Assembly: GCA_036381435.1 (NCBI GenBank)
Contig: DASVCW010000038.1
Coordinates: 62,001 to 126,000 of the forward strand
Source: Fodinibius sp036381435
Lineage (GTDB): Bacteria > Bacteroidota > Rhodothermia > Balneolales > Balneolaceae
Length of the DNA stretch: 64,000 nucleotides
Direction of reading: 5' to 3'
The position numbers and the translations under genes are program-made. The notes beneath the pieces are model-generated. The model made no database searches. It was not told where the DNA came from and was given only the letters and a program-made list of their open reading frames with translations. Below are positions 35,389 through 44,652 of this stretch, piece after piece (the stretch's first letter is position 1; each line of letters starts with the position of its first letter).

Positions 35389-37680
35389 TTGAACTATTTT
35401 TTTTCAATTTTTTATATCCTATCCGTATGTGTGCTTTGCATAGTGGTAATGCCTGTAAGGGCAGAGGCTCAGGGAGATGCTTCTCTCCGTGTTTTAGTCA
35501 TATCTGAAGATGATGGCAATCCTATTCCCGGAGCGAATGTGTTACTATTTTCATACGACGAAAAACAACAGAAAGAAGAAATTGCTTATGCGGGAGCAAC
35601 AAATAATGACGGGCTGCAGGAATTCAATTCTGTTGTGTCTGGTGAGTATCGGCTGGTAGTAAGATTTATTGGTTATAAGACTCATCAGGAAAGGGTGAAT
35701 CTTGAAAAGGGTGAGCTTAAAGTTCTTAAGGTAACGCTTTCGCTTGGGGTTGAAACACTTGATAATATATACATAGAGGCGGAGCGGGATGTAACGGTTG
35801 GTGAGGTGGGATTGCGCAAAATTTCCGCTATTGATATTGGTAAAATTCCAACTCCCGGTGCCGGAGATCTCGTTTCCTATTTGCAGACGTTACCGGGGGT
35901 AATAACAAGCGGAGACCGGGGCGGCCAGCTTTTCATTCGAGGTGGTACTCCTTTTCAAAATATGATATTGGTAGATAATCTGCCGGTTATAAAGCCCTTT
36001 CATATATCTAATATGTTTTCTGCCTTTCCACAGGAGGCGGTTCAGAGTGTTGATATGTATGCTGGTGGTTTTGGGGCCAAATACCTGGGAAGAACTTCTG
36101 CCGTGATTGATGTAACCCTTAGGCCGGGAAATATGAAAAGATATGTAAGCAGTGCAAGTTTGGGAACGCATCTTTTATCACTCCATTTAGAAGGACCTGT
36201 TGAAACAGATAAAAAATCATTTTTTATTTTTGGGCGCAAATCACTGATGGAACAGACAATTCCACCTATTACGGGGAATGATGCAGAAATAGGTTTTTAT
36301 GATATAATTGCCCGTTACTCATTTCGCAGTAATAATGTATCATGTAACATTACCGGCCTGCGTACCTATGATCGTGGGCAGATTAGCCGCTACAGAGATA
36401 TAGATTTAACATGGTCTAATACGGTTATGGGAGGCCGGTGTCTTGCTTATCACGAAATTTTCAAAGAACCGGTTGAATTTACAATTGGGTATACAGACTT
36501 CAGAAACAGCGAGAACCCCTTAGACGGAATGGGATTATCCGCGGGAATAAGTCAGATTTATTTCAATTTTGATCACAGGTTCGAGATGCTCGGGAAAATA
36601 TTTAATTATGGCATCGGCACCAGATTTGTGAAATATACCGCCGAGCTGAATGAAAGGTTCACCCAAATTCAATCTTTTCTTGAACGGCAGGGTATTGTAG
36701 ATGCTTATGTATCAACAGAATGGGAATTAAATGAACATTTTGTTATACAATCAAGCCTTGGCAGTCAAATGTCGTTAGCTAATATTCCTACCCTGGAACC
36801 TCGCTTGCGAATATCCTATCGCCCCGATGTTAACGATGATCAGGAAATAAGTCTTGCTGCCGGCAGGTATTATCAAATTGAAACGGGCATTACTGACCAA
36901 AGAGATGCGGGAACAGTCTTTACAGTAATAAGGTCGGGTTATGGTAAAATAACGTCTAACTATAAAAAACCTTTACAAAATGCACTCCATTTACTTTTAG
37001 GCTATAACAATAACATCGGCAATCATTGGGATTTAAACATTGGAGTTTATGCTAAAAAGTATATCTCTATTCCCGTCTCTAAATGGTCTCCCGTTGCAAC
37101 GGTTAATATAGAAACAGCCCTTGCAAATGGTTTGGCCTATGGGTTTGATGCCTTAATCGAATATAACAAAAATCCTTTTCAATTTTTTATGACTTATGGC
37201 TGGTCGAAAGTGAGGTATAAAGCTGATTCAGGGAACTTGGGAGCATGGATAAAGGCCCCTGTCTTTGAATTTTCACCCGCTCATGATCGCCGTCATAAAT
37301 TTAATGTGGTAGCCAATTATCAATTTTCGGGTTTTAAGGCCAGTGTAAGCTGGGGGTACGGTTCGGGTAAACCCTTTACACAAATTTTTGGTTTTGATCT
37401 GTCCGTTAATATCCCTACAAGATATCCTACAACCGATCCCGGCACGGCGCGAACCTTATATAGCCGGCCCTATGGAGAACGCCTTCCCGATTATCATCGC
37501 TTGGATATATCATTAGAAAAATCATTCCAAATTAACCCTCAATGGTCAATCAAAGCAGAAGTAGGGGCCATTAATGTATATAACCGAAGTAACATTTTCT
37601 ATTTTGATGCCAATACCCTGCAACGTATCAATCAGACTCCCTTGATGCCGTTTATTTCTATAAAAACCCAATTCAATTGA
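35389..37680 (+). CDS. TonB-dependent receptor with carboxypeptidase-regulatory-like domain
   Basis: A 763-residue outer-membrane receptor starting at TTG; no in-frame ATG or GTG precedes the signal peptide, which ends near AEAQG (residue 27). Residues 28-118 are the beta-sandwich extension ('EDDGNPIPGANVLLFSYDE'). The plug holds 'LPGVITSGDRGGQLFIRGGT', 'MILVDNLPVIKPFHISNMFS' and 'VDMYAGGFGAKYLGRTSAVI'. The barrel ends 'MPFISIKTQFN'. This small receptor type, unlike SusC, is usually paired with DUF4249 lipoproteins, and two such genes follow within 60 bp of each other. Ligand unknown. Confidence 0.92.
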   Translation: MNYFFSIFYILSVCVLCIVVMPVRAEAQGDASLRVLVISEDDGNPIPGANVLLFSYDEKQQKEEIAYAGATNNDGLQEFNSVVSGEYRLVVRFIGYKTHQERVNLEKGELKVLKVTLSLGVETLDNIYIEAERDVTVGEVGLRKISAIDIGKIPTPGAGDLVSYLQTLPGVITSGDRGGQLFIRGGTPFQNMILVDNLPVIKPFHISNMFSAFPQEAVQSVDMYAGGFGAKYLGRTSAVIDVTLRPGNMKRYVSSASLGTHLLSLHLEGPVETDKKSFFIFGRKSLMEQTIPPITGNDAEIGFYDIIARYSFRSNNVSCNITGLRTYDRGQISRYRDIDLTWSNTVMGGRCLAYHEIFKEPVEFTIGYTDFRNSENPLDGMGLSAGISQIYFNFDHRFEMLGKIFNYGIGTRFVKYTAELNERFTQIQSFLERQGIVDAYVSTEWELNEHFVIQSSLGSQMSLANIPTLEPRLRISYRPDVNDDQEISLAAGRYYQIETGITDQRDAGTVFTVIRSGYGKITSNYKKPLQNALHLLLGYNNNIGNHWDLNIGVYAKKYISIPVSKWSPVATVNIETALANGLAYGFDALIEYNKNPFQFFMTYGWSKVRYKADSGNLGAWIKAPVFEFSPAHDRRHKFNVVANYQFSGFKASVSWGYGSGKPFTQIFGFDLSVNIPTRYPTTDPGTARTLYSRPYGERLPDYHRLDISLEKSFQINPQWSIKAEVGAINVYNRSNIFYFDANTLQRINQTPLMPFISIKTQFN

Positions 37681-37705
37681 TTTTCCTGCTATTAATTGAA
37701 GAATT

Positions 37706-38500
37706 ATGGCGAGCAAAAACTCTCTTATAGTAACTTTTATCATTTTTATCGGCATGTTTGCAAGCTGCGATAATTCTCTTGATGCCTTCGATGAAAGAGG
37801 GCTATATTCCGTTCACGGCTATTTAGGGATATTTAAAGAGTCTAACTATATAAGGATTAAAGAGCTTCGGAGTCCGCTGGTTCCTGATTCTACCCGTGCA
37901 ATCGACGCAACTGTTACTCTGCAAAATTTAAGAACAGGAGAATCAGAGATATTGCAAGACAGCGTAGTACAATTTGATGATATTTACACTCATAATTTTC
38001 GTACTACGCTCGATATCGTCCTCGAAACAACTTACCGTCTTATGGTAGAGCGGTCGGATGGACATACCCTGAAAGCTACAGCCACTATGCCGCCATTTAT
38101 AGCGCAAACAAAGATAATGCCAACCGGAGGAAATTGTCTTACTTACATTAAAGTTACCTTTATTCCTGTTAAAGATAGAAAACTTATACGTTCATTTGTT
38201 GGCTTTTCTTATAAAAAAAGGATGTATTGGGTATCTTGGCCGGAAGCAAGAGATGCTGACACAAAATTTACATACCTGTACTTTCGACCTCAAACCGTTT
38301 TGGAGAGAACCCCATTTTCTATCGCATGCGGTGATTTGGATACAGATAGTCTTTATATTAAATACTATCATTATGGCCCTGATTATTTTGATGATACCGT
38401 AGATGATACTTTGCGTGTGCCAGGAGGAGCAGGCGAATTCGGTGGGTTATATCAGAAAATAGTATCTTTTCATATAGATACTTCACATATTTTTGATTAA
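37706..38500 (+). CDS. DUF4249-like surface lipoprotein, copy A
   Basis: A 264-residue lipoprotein (signal ending MFASC, C21). The N-terminal domain 'DERGLYSVHGYLGIFKESNY' and 'DATVTLQNLRTGESEILQDS', then 'LETTYRLMVERSDGHTLKAT', matches the DUF4249 layout: a short extension, an Ig-like fold with an 'xYRLxVxxxdG' strand, then a variable beta domain. It lies 25 bp after the TonB receptor gene and is about 60% identical to the next gene, so it arose by tandem duplication. It probably acts as a ligand-binding partner of the receptor. Confidence 0.72.
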   Translation: MASKNSLIVTFIIFIGMFASCDNSLDAFDERGLYSVHGYLGIFKESNYIRIKELRSPLVPDSTRAIDATVTLQNLRTGESEILQDSVVQFDDIYTHNFRTTLDIVLETTYRLMVERSDGHTLKATATMPPFIAQTKIMPTGGNCLTYIKVTFIPVKDRKLIRSFVGFSYKKRMYWVSWPEARDADTKFTYLYFRPQTVLERTPFSIACGDLDTDSLYIKYYHYGPDYFDDTVDDTLRVPGGAGEFGGLYQKIVSFHIDTSHIFD

Positions 38501-38537
38501 GATTGTGATTTATAGGTAAAATAAAGTATCAATATAT

Positions 38538-39323
38538 ATGATGAACAAAAATGCTCTTATAGCAACTTTTATCATTTTTATTAGCTTGTTTGCAAGTTGC
38601 GATAACTCTCTTGATGCCTTTGATGAAAGAGCATTGTATTCAATTCATGGCTATCTGGGTATCTACAGGGAATATAATTATATAAGAATTAAAGAACTTA
38701 GCAGTCCCCTCCGGGCTGATTCTACCCGGGAGATAGATGCTACCGTAACCCTGCAAAATTTAAAAACAGGAGAATCTGAAGTATTGAAGGATAGCATCAT
38801 GCAATTTGATAATGTTTATACGCATAATTTCCGTACCACGCTGGATATTACTCCCGAAACCAGCTACCGCCTTACCGTAGAACGGTCGGACGGAGAGATT
38901 CTGGAAGCTACGGCCACTACGCCCTTTATTGCCCAATTGCAGATAACACCGGCAGAAATAAATTGCAGAACGCGGATTAGAACTTCTTTTGTTCCTGTAT
39001 TAGACAGAATTTACGTACATGCATTTCTTGGATTTTCATTTAAAAATCAAATGTATTGGATAACGATACCCGAAGTGATAGATGCCGAAGAAGAGTTCGT
39101 ATATCTGTCATTTGCGGTTCAGTCGGTTTTAGACCAGGTATTTCGGAAAAACCCTATTGAATGTTATGAAATGGATACAGACAGTCTCTATATCAAATAT
39201 TATCACTTTGGACCTGATTATTTTGATGACACTGTAGATGATACTTTGCTTATACCGGGAGGAGCGGGAGAATTCAAAGGCTTATATATGAGAATTGTTC
39301 CTTTCCATGTAGATACTACCTGA
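38538..39323 (+). CDS. DUF4249-like surface lipoprotein, copy B
   Basis: A 261-residue paralogue of the gene 37 bp upstream, with signal ending LFASC (C21). Shared blocks are 'CDNSLDAFDER', 'IRIKEL', 'DATVTLQNL', 'YTHNFRTTLDI' and, near the end, 'YFDDTVDDTL' followed by 'PGGAGEF'. The central region (about 125-200) is where the copies differ most, as expected for a ligand-facing part. The likely role is the same as copy A. It closes the receptor operon. Confidence 0.72.
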   Translation: MMNKNALIATFIIFISLFASCDNSLDAFDERALYSIHGYLGIYREYNYIRIKELSSPLRADSTREIDATVTLQNLKTGESEVLKDSIMQFDNVYTHNFRTTLDITPETSYRLTVERSDGEILEATATTPFIAQLQITPAEINCRTRIRTSFVPVLDRIYVHAFLGFSFKNQMYWITIPEVIDAEEEFVYLSFAVQSVLDQVFRKNPIECYEMDTDSLYIKYYHFGPDYFDDTVDDTLLIPGGAGEFKGLYMRIVPFHVDTT

Positions 39324-39388
39324 TGTTGATTGACCTTGGTGTATGTTAATCCCCAATATCTTCGAGTAGCAGTTTTTAGATCAATGCT

Positions 39389-39775
39389 TTATTGCTGTCT
39401 TGTCACTATCAAAATGACTCCATTTGAACCCCTCATTCCATATGCAGCAGCCTCCGGGCCTTTAAGTACTTCCACATAATCAATATCCTGTACCCTTACT
39501 AGGCCCGCGATGCGACTATAGCTTGTACCTATAACTTGCCCATTTAATACAAATAAAGGTCTGGTTGTACCTCTAAATGATACAGATTTCCGAATTGTTA
39601 CCGATGCATCATTACCAGTCCCTCTAACCGTAATTCCGGGAACTTTACGTAAATACTGAGCCAGGTTTACTGCGGTAATCTCATCACTTGATTGGAAGGT
39701 TTCACCTGTAGATGCACACCCTAATATCATGAACAGTGCTGCTATCATAAAAAAATTTAAGTGTAGCTTCTTCAT
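39389..39775 (-). CDS. stand-alone TonB-receptor plug-domain lipoprotein
   Basis: A 128-residue lipoprotein (signal ending MILGC, C20). The mature part is only a TonB plug: 'LAQYLRKVPGITVRGTGNDA', 'TRPLFVLNGQVIGTSYSRIA' and 'DIDYVEVLKGPEAAAYGMRG' with 'SNGVILIVTRQQ'. No barrel follows; the stop is clean and the next 390 bp have no barrel fragment. It is convergent with the duplicated lipoprotein genes, 65 bp away. It could be a periplasmic or membrane-tethered plug that acts in trans, or a domesticated remnant; the intact lipobox argues for function. Confidence 0.8.
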   Translation of the reverse strand: MKKLHLNFFMIAALFMILGCASTGETFQSSDEITAVNLAQYLRKVPGITVRGTGNDASVTIRKSVSFRGTTRPLFVLNGQVIGTSYSRIAGLVRVQDIDYVEVLKGPEAAAYGMRGSNGVILIVTRQQ

Positions 39776-40167
39776 AATGTATCCCTTTTAATTATAATTG
39801 ATTTTTATTTTACACTATTCACCTAACATCTCGTACTAAATGAATAATAAATAATGTAAAAGAATAAGACAATATGCAAGAGCTTTTTAATTTTAGGAAA
39901 AAGATCTGCTGCTGGCTTTATGGATTGACAATTATAATCCAATAAAAAACTCTTATAGAAGGGTGATTGAGGATGGCAAAAGCAACAATGAAATTATGGC
40001 AATAAGATGTGGAGCTCTTGAATTAGCGGTTACAGCAAAAATTGACTACAGCACTTTGGAAGTTCAGGTAGCTTTTTATTTCAGGGGCTTTTGGTTTAAT
40101 TTTTTTAAATCAACCTTCATAATGTTACTTTTATTTTTTCAAGTATAATTTTTGATATTATTATAAA
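39776..40167. other. 392-bp gap without a supported gene
   Basis: AT-rich. A 61-codon plus-strand frame starting at GTG 39963 lacks a ribosome-binding site and any family resemblance. The segment should contain the promoters of the plug lipoprotein and of pyk, but I cannot place boxes with confidence. Confidence 0.4.
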
Positions 40168-41604
40168 ATGAACTTAGGCGAACGTCGTACCAAAATTGTT
40201 TGCACCCTCGGTCCCAGCAGTAATTCGGAAGATAAAATTGATGAGTTGATCAGGACCGGGATGAATGTAGCCCGGATAAATTTTTCTCACGGGACTCATG
40301 ATCAGCATGAGGAGGTTATAAAAAGTATTCGAAAAGTGGCAGATCGTTATGGAGTGAGTGTACCTGTTTTGGCCGATTTGCAAGGACCCAAAATACGGGT
40401 TGGAAAGATGAAAAATGGCGGACAGGAAGTGGAAGCAGGGGAATATCTTACCATAACCCCCGATGATGTTGAAGGCACCCCTGAAGTTATTCCTGTCGAT
40501 TATAAACACCTTGTCCAAGATGCCAAAGAAGGGAATAAAATATTAATTGATGACGGACTTCTTGAACTGAAAGTAATCAAGAAGAATACAGATACTTTAG
40601 TGGCTCAGGTAGTAGTTGGCGGTCTTCTAAAATCACGGAAGGGTGTTAATCTTCCGGATGTGGATATTTCGATGTCATCCATCACCGAAAAAGATGTTAA
40701 AGATCTTGAGTTCGCGGTTTCTCAGGATGTAGATTATATCGCCATGTCTTTTGTTCGTTCGGCCGATGATATGCAGGATGTAATTTCCAGGGTGCGGGCC
40801 GCAGGTTCGAATGCAGGAGTCATTGCCAAAATTGAGAAACCGGAAGCGATAGAAGTTATAGGAGATATTATCCGGGAGTCAAGCGGAATTATGGTGGCCC
40901 GGGGTGATTTAGGTATTGAAATAGCGAGCGAAAAGGTGCCGCTGGTGCAGAAAAATATTATAGAACGATGCCGCAAAGCAGGCAAACCTGTAATTACTGC
41001 CACACAAATGCTGGATTCCATGATTAAGAATCCTCGTCCTACCCGTGCCGAAAGTTCTGATGTCGCCAATGCCGTACTAGATGGCACGGATGCCGTGATG
41101 CTTTCGGGTGAAACCGCTGCGGGTGCTTATCCCATCGAATCTTTAAAGACGATGGATAAAATTTGCAGATCGGTTGAGACAGATGCTCCCTATATCTATA
41201 AAAGTCTTAGTTACCGTAAGCCGGAGTGGAAGGAAAAACAGGTTGTTGAATCGCTCGCTTATTCATGTGTGGTACTGGCTGAAAATGTAGATGCTCATGC
41301 CATTGGTATTATCACCCGTTCAGGAAGCACAGCCCGACGAATTGCTAAATTTCGTCCGCGTGTTCCTCTTGTGGCCTTTACCGAGAGCGATGAAGTACGT
41401 CGCCAGTTAGGCTTGGTATGGGGAGTTCAGCCGGTAAAGATTGAGGAAATATTGGATACCGATAAAAGCGTACAGGTGATGGAAAATCATCTCAAAAATA
41501 ACGGACTTGTAAATGCCGGCGATCGCGCAATTATTGCCACTGGAATGCCCATCGCTCAAAAAGGGAGAACGAATATGATTAAAATCAGCACTATTGATGG
41601 ATGA
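40168..41604 (+). CDS. pyk: pyruvate kinase
   Basis: A 478-residue glycolytic enzyme converting phosphoenolpyruvate and ADP to pyruvate and ATP. It opens 'RRTKIVCTLGPSSNSEDKID'; 'GMNVARINFSHGTHDQHEEV' holds the substrate-binding Arg and Asn; 'DLQGPKIRVG', 'IAKIEKPEAIE', the signature 'GIMVARGDLGIEIASEKVP', and 'KPVITATQMLDSMIKNPRPT' follow. The C-terminal allosteric domain is present. Length is normal. Single gene. Confidence 0.98.
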   Translation: MNLGERRTKIVCTLGPSSNSEDKIDELIRTGMNVARINFSHGTHDQHEEVIKSIRKVADRYGVSVPVLADLQGPKIRVGKMKNGGQEVEAGEYLTITPDDVEGTPEVIPVDYKHLVQDAKEGNKILIDDGLLELKVIKKNTDTLVAQVVVGGLLKSRKGVNLPDVDISMSSITEKDVKDLEFAVSQDVDYIAMSFVRSADDMQDVISRVRAAGSNAGVIAKIEKPEAIEVIGDIIRESSGIMVARGDLGIEIASEKVPLVQKNIIERCRKAGKPVITATQMLDSMIKNPRPTRAESSDVANAVLDGTDAVMLSGETAAGAYPIESLKTMDKICRSVETDAPYIYKSLSYRKPEWKEKQVVESLAYSCVVLAENVDAHAIGIITRSGSTARRIAKFRPRVPLVAFTESDEVRRQLGLVWGVQPVKIEEILDTDKSVQVMENHLKNNGLVNAGDRAIIATGMPIAQKGRTNMIKISTIDG

Positions 41605-41611
41605 TTGGGAA

Positions 41612-41765
41612 ACCGCAGAGAACGCGAAGGAGTCGGAAGGGACGCGGAGATAAAAAGGGCTTGTGTTTTTAAACAATAAAAGAGATAGTATAGAAGGGAG
41701 ATTGTTTTCTCTCCGTTCTTTGCGCAAACATGGCGCCCTTTGCGGTTCAAGGTTTCTAAATTTTA
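41612..41765. repeat. 'aaccgcagagaacgcgaag / ctttgcggttcaagg' inverted element
   Basis: GAAACCGCAGAGAACGCGAA at the left and the complement of the right end (CCTTGAACCGCAAAGGGCGC) form an imperfect inverted pair flanking a short interior after pyk. It belongs to the same wording family as 9195, 17600, 18718, 48985 and 57092. Confidence 0.45.
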
Positions 41766-41775
41766 GTACTAAGGA

Positions 41776-44325
41776 ATGCCCAAAAAACTCCTCTACATAT
41801 TAATAATCGCTGTACTGGCTATGGGATGCAGCAGTTGGAATAGTTTTCGGGCTTATTATAATACTTTTTATAATGCTAAAAAGAGTTTCCATTCCGGTTT
41901 AAGTAAGGTTGATGAACAAGCAGTTATTATTGACCCAACTCAACCTGTGCTTGTTCATCAAACCCCTCCTGAGGCCGGAAGCAATGATTTTGAAGAGGCT
42001 ATTGAAAAAGGAGCCCAGGTGCTTCAGAATTACCGCCATTCCAAATGGGTTGATGATGCCCTCTTCCTGATAGGTAAATCATATTATTACTTGCACAAAT
42101 ATTATTCTGCCCTTCAAAAGTTTGAAGAACTGCAAAATAGTTTATCGCCAGAAATGCAGCAGCAGGCTATTATTTGGAAAGGGAAGACCTTGCTTGCACT
42201 CGGAGATTTTATTGATGGAGTGACTTATTTAGAAGGTGAGCTTGGCAATTCCCCAACAAATCTTATTGGACAAAGGGCAGAGATACAGGTGCTGGTCGGG
42301 GAACATCATGCAATGCTGGGAAATTGGGACGAAGCTGCACAATGGCTATCGCGGGCTATTCCCAATATTAAAAATGAAAAGCGGCTGGGGCGTACTTTAT
42401 TCCTATATGGGCAGATTCTTGAGCGTTCGCAGCGGTACGGGGAAGCTTATTATGCTTTTTCCCGGGTTAAAGAATATTTTCCCGGGTTTGAATATGCCTA
42501 TTGGGCAACTTTTAAACAGGCTGATGTTGCCCGAAAGCAGGGCAATAAGGATTTAGCTACTTCTATTTATAAAAGTTTGCGCAGAGACGATAAAAATATT
42601 GGACGAAGGGATGAGCTTATTTTTCAAATTGCGCGAACACGGGAAATGAAAGGAGAGGCGGAGCAGGCAGTTCAAGTTTATAAAAGCTTGCTGAGTAGCG
42701 AGGAGGGGATACGACGAAGTTTACAGGCTGCTGTTTACTACCGCTTAGGCAAAGTTAATAGTGATATATTTAAAAATTATCCCCTTGCCGCAGCCTATTT
42801 CGATTCTTCTTCAGCCCTGAATAATGTAGAAAATACAACCGGGGACCTTGATGCTGAGGTACTCGCAAAAACTTATGGCAGGTTTGCCAGCCTTCAAAAA
42901 ACCATTCAGCGGTCTGACAGTCTTCTTTGGTTAAGTTCTTTATCGCCTTCAAAATTAGATTCTGTTATTGAACAAATTACAATTAGAAAGCGCCGACAAT
43001 TATTAGAGCAACGAGAGGCGGAATCGGAAAGCAGGCTGTTGAACCAAAATTTACAGGAGCAGGTGAATGGCAACAGGACGGTTTCATCAATCTATGGATT
43101 TTTAAATTATCGAAATGAGGAACTGGTAAACAGGAGTAAGGCAGCATTTCGAATTATTTGGGGAAACCGTCCACCGATAGATAACTGGAGGCGGATAGAA
43201 GCAGTTCGACAAACAGCGGTGAGTAGCGGGCCAATGCCGGAAGACAGGGTGAATTTAGCAGCCTCAAGCGAAGAAGCAGCAGCCATTCTGGATCTGAATA
43301 TTGATGAAATTCCCACAACGCTTGAAGAGAGAGCAGGGCTTCAATCAGAAAAGGCCGTTGCGCAATATGAGCTGGGAAATCTGCTTTTTTTGAAGCTGAA
43401 TTCCCCTGACAGTGCACGCCTTTATTTTCATCGGGTGATAAACAGCTCGGCAGAAAAAGAGTTGCGATCAAAAGCGATGTATTCTCTGTATGAACTATTC
43501 AATGCTCAAAACAAGAGCGATAGCCTGATGTTTTGGAAACATCAAATTTTAGAAAAATTCCCCGGCTCGAAGTATGCCCGTCGAATAGCTTTAAATGGTG
43601 ACGGCGGGGTGATTCAGCAAGTCGACCGCACTCCTTCATCAGTTCTTAAAGAGAAATACCATCAAATTGTTGTTTCTGGAAAACCTCGCAAAGCATCACG
43701 GCTGCATACTCTCGCTTTGGAAAACCGTTCTTCTGAGCTGGCACCTGCCATTTATTACCGGGCAATTGAGGAATATATCAGGCAGGCAAAAAAGCTGGCA
43801 AAGATGAATTATTTTATAGCCGCTATTTCCTCCGATTCTTTACAAGATAAGCAAGTAGTCTACTTCATTCAGCCAGAGCGGGAAAAGTTATATTTTGCCA
43901 ATGCTTACTGGGATAGCGTTCAAATTGTCATTAGTGAGTTTGATTCGTATTTTGCAAATACGGTTGAAAGTGAGAAGGTGGCTAAGCTTCAGAAAATATT
44001 AGAGAAGTCGATACCATCCCCAATGCCGACGTGTAAAAGTTTAGGAGTGAAGCTCGAAGTTAAGGCTGGAATGGATAACTTTTTGTCGAAAGTGAAGTAT
44101 CCTGGGAAGCTTGAAAAGGTATCGCTTGCCGGCAGCTTTTCTTATTCTTTTATCGTAACGGCAGACGGAGAGATCGCTTCTTATGAGTTACTCTCAAATA
44201 GAACGTCATTGGGGATTGAAGATGCCCTGGAAGCTGCTTTTGATCAATTAAGTTTTGAACCTGTAGCTATTGAAAACCCACCTGATAAATTACGTTGTGA
44301 AGTTAATTTTCCAATTCAAAAATAA
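41776..44325 (+). CDS. TPR-repeat lipoprotein, PorW/SprE-like, with TonB-C-like end
   Basis: An 849-residue lipoprotein (signal ending LAMGC, C18). After C18 comes 'NSFRAYYNTFYNAKKSFHSG', resembling the start of PorW/SprE proteins of the type IX secretion system. TPR-like helix pairs follow, such as 'DDALFLIGKSYYYLHKYYSA' and 'TLFLYGQILERSQRYGEAYY'. The last 80 residues ('GSFSYSFIVTADGEIASYEL' ... 'AFDQLSFEPVAIENPPDKLR') look like a TonB C-terminal domain. T9SS or gliding function is a hypothesis; other type IX genes are not in the window. It follows pyk by 171 bp with a repeat between. Confidence 0.65.
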   Translation: MPKKLLYILIIAVLAMGCSSWNSFRAYYNTFYNAKKSFHSGLSKVDEQAVIIDPTQPVLVHQTPPEAGSNDFEEAIEKGAQVLQNYRHSKWVDDALFLIGKSYYYLHKYYSALQKFEELQNSLSPEMQQQAIIWKGKTLLALGDFIDGVTYLEGELGNSPTNLIGQRAEIQVLVGEHHAMLGNWDEAAQWLSRAIPNIKNEKRLGRTLFLYGQILERSQRYGEAYYAFSRVKEYFPGFEYAYWATFKQADVARKQGNKDLATSIYKSLRRDDKNIGRRDELIFQIARTREMKGEAEQAVQVYKSLLSSEEGIRRSLQAAVYYRLGKVNSDIFKNYPLAAAYFDSSSALNNVENTTGDLDAEVLAKTYGRFASLQKTIQRSDSLLWLSSLSPSKLDSVIEQITIRKRRQLLEQREAESESRLLNQNLQEQVNGNRTVSSIYGFLNYRNEELVNRSKAAFRIIWGNRPPIDNWRRIEAVRQTAVSSGPMPEDRVNLAASSEEAAAILDLNIDEIPTTLEERAGLQSEKAVAQYELGNLLFLKLNSPDSARLYFHRVINSSAEKELRSKAMYSLYELFNAQNKSDSLMFWKHQILEKFPGSKYARRIALNGDGGVIQQVDRTPSSVLKEKYHQIVVSGKPRKASRLHTLALENRSSELAPAIYYRAIEEYIRQAKKLAKMNYFIAAISSDSLQDKQVVYFIQPEREKLYFANAYWDSVQIVISEFDSYFANTVESEKVAKLQKILEKSIPSPMPTCKSLGVKLEVKAGMDNFLSKVKYPGKLEKVSLAGSFSYSFIVTADGEIASYELLSNRTSLGIEDALEAAFDQLSFEPVAIENPPDKLRCEVNFPIQK

Positions 44326-44451
44326 AGTTTGTCAATCTCCCTTGGTCACCTTCTCTAAGCGGAAATTCTCTAATCCAAAGCATTTCAATAGAACGCAGAT
44401 AAAACGGATCAGACGAATTTTCACGGGTTTTAATGCTTTTCCTAATCCTAC

Positions 44452-44520
44452 AGTCCCCCTTGGAGAAGGGGGATTTAGGCCTGCCTGCCGAAGCTTTAGC
44501 ATAGGTTGGGGGATTGAAAA
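44452..44520. repeat. dispersed 'agtcccccttgg' repeat, copy
   Basis: AGTCCCCCTTGGAGAAGGGG followed by GATTTAGG and a distal GTTGGGGGATTGAAAAGC resembles the repeats at 478, 14148 and 57210. A second G/C-rich palindromic stretch (CCCCTCCTCGGCGGGGTGCG) lies at 44587-44606. Together they fill the 327-bp gap between the convergent TPR and pyrD genes; no gene is seen. Confidence 0.5.
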
Positions 44521-44652
44521 GCTATAGTCTTAGAATAATATTTATTTTCATGTGCCCTTATTTTACTGTGGCGGGAACGAGATAAGTCCCCTCCTCGGCG
44601 GGGTGCGGCTTTAGCCACGGGTAGGTCAGATGTAAGTTCAATTACGGATAAG

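Noticed and set aside
39963..40148. 61-codon plus-strand ORF upstream of pyk
   Set aside because: GTG start, no Shine-Dalgarno, no recognisable domain; probably leader DNA.
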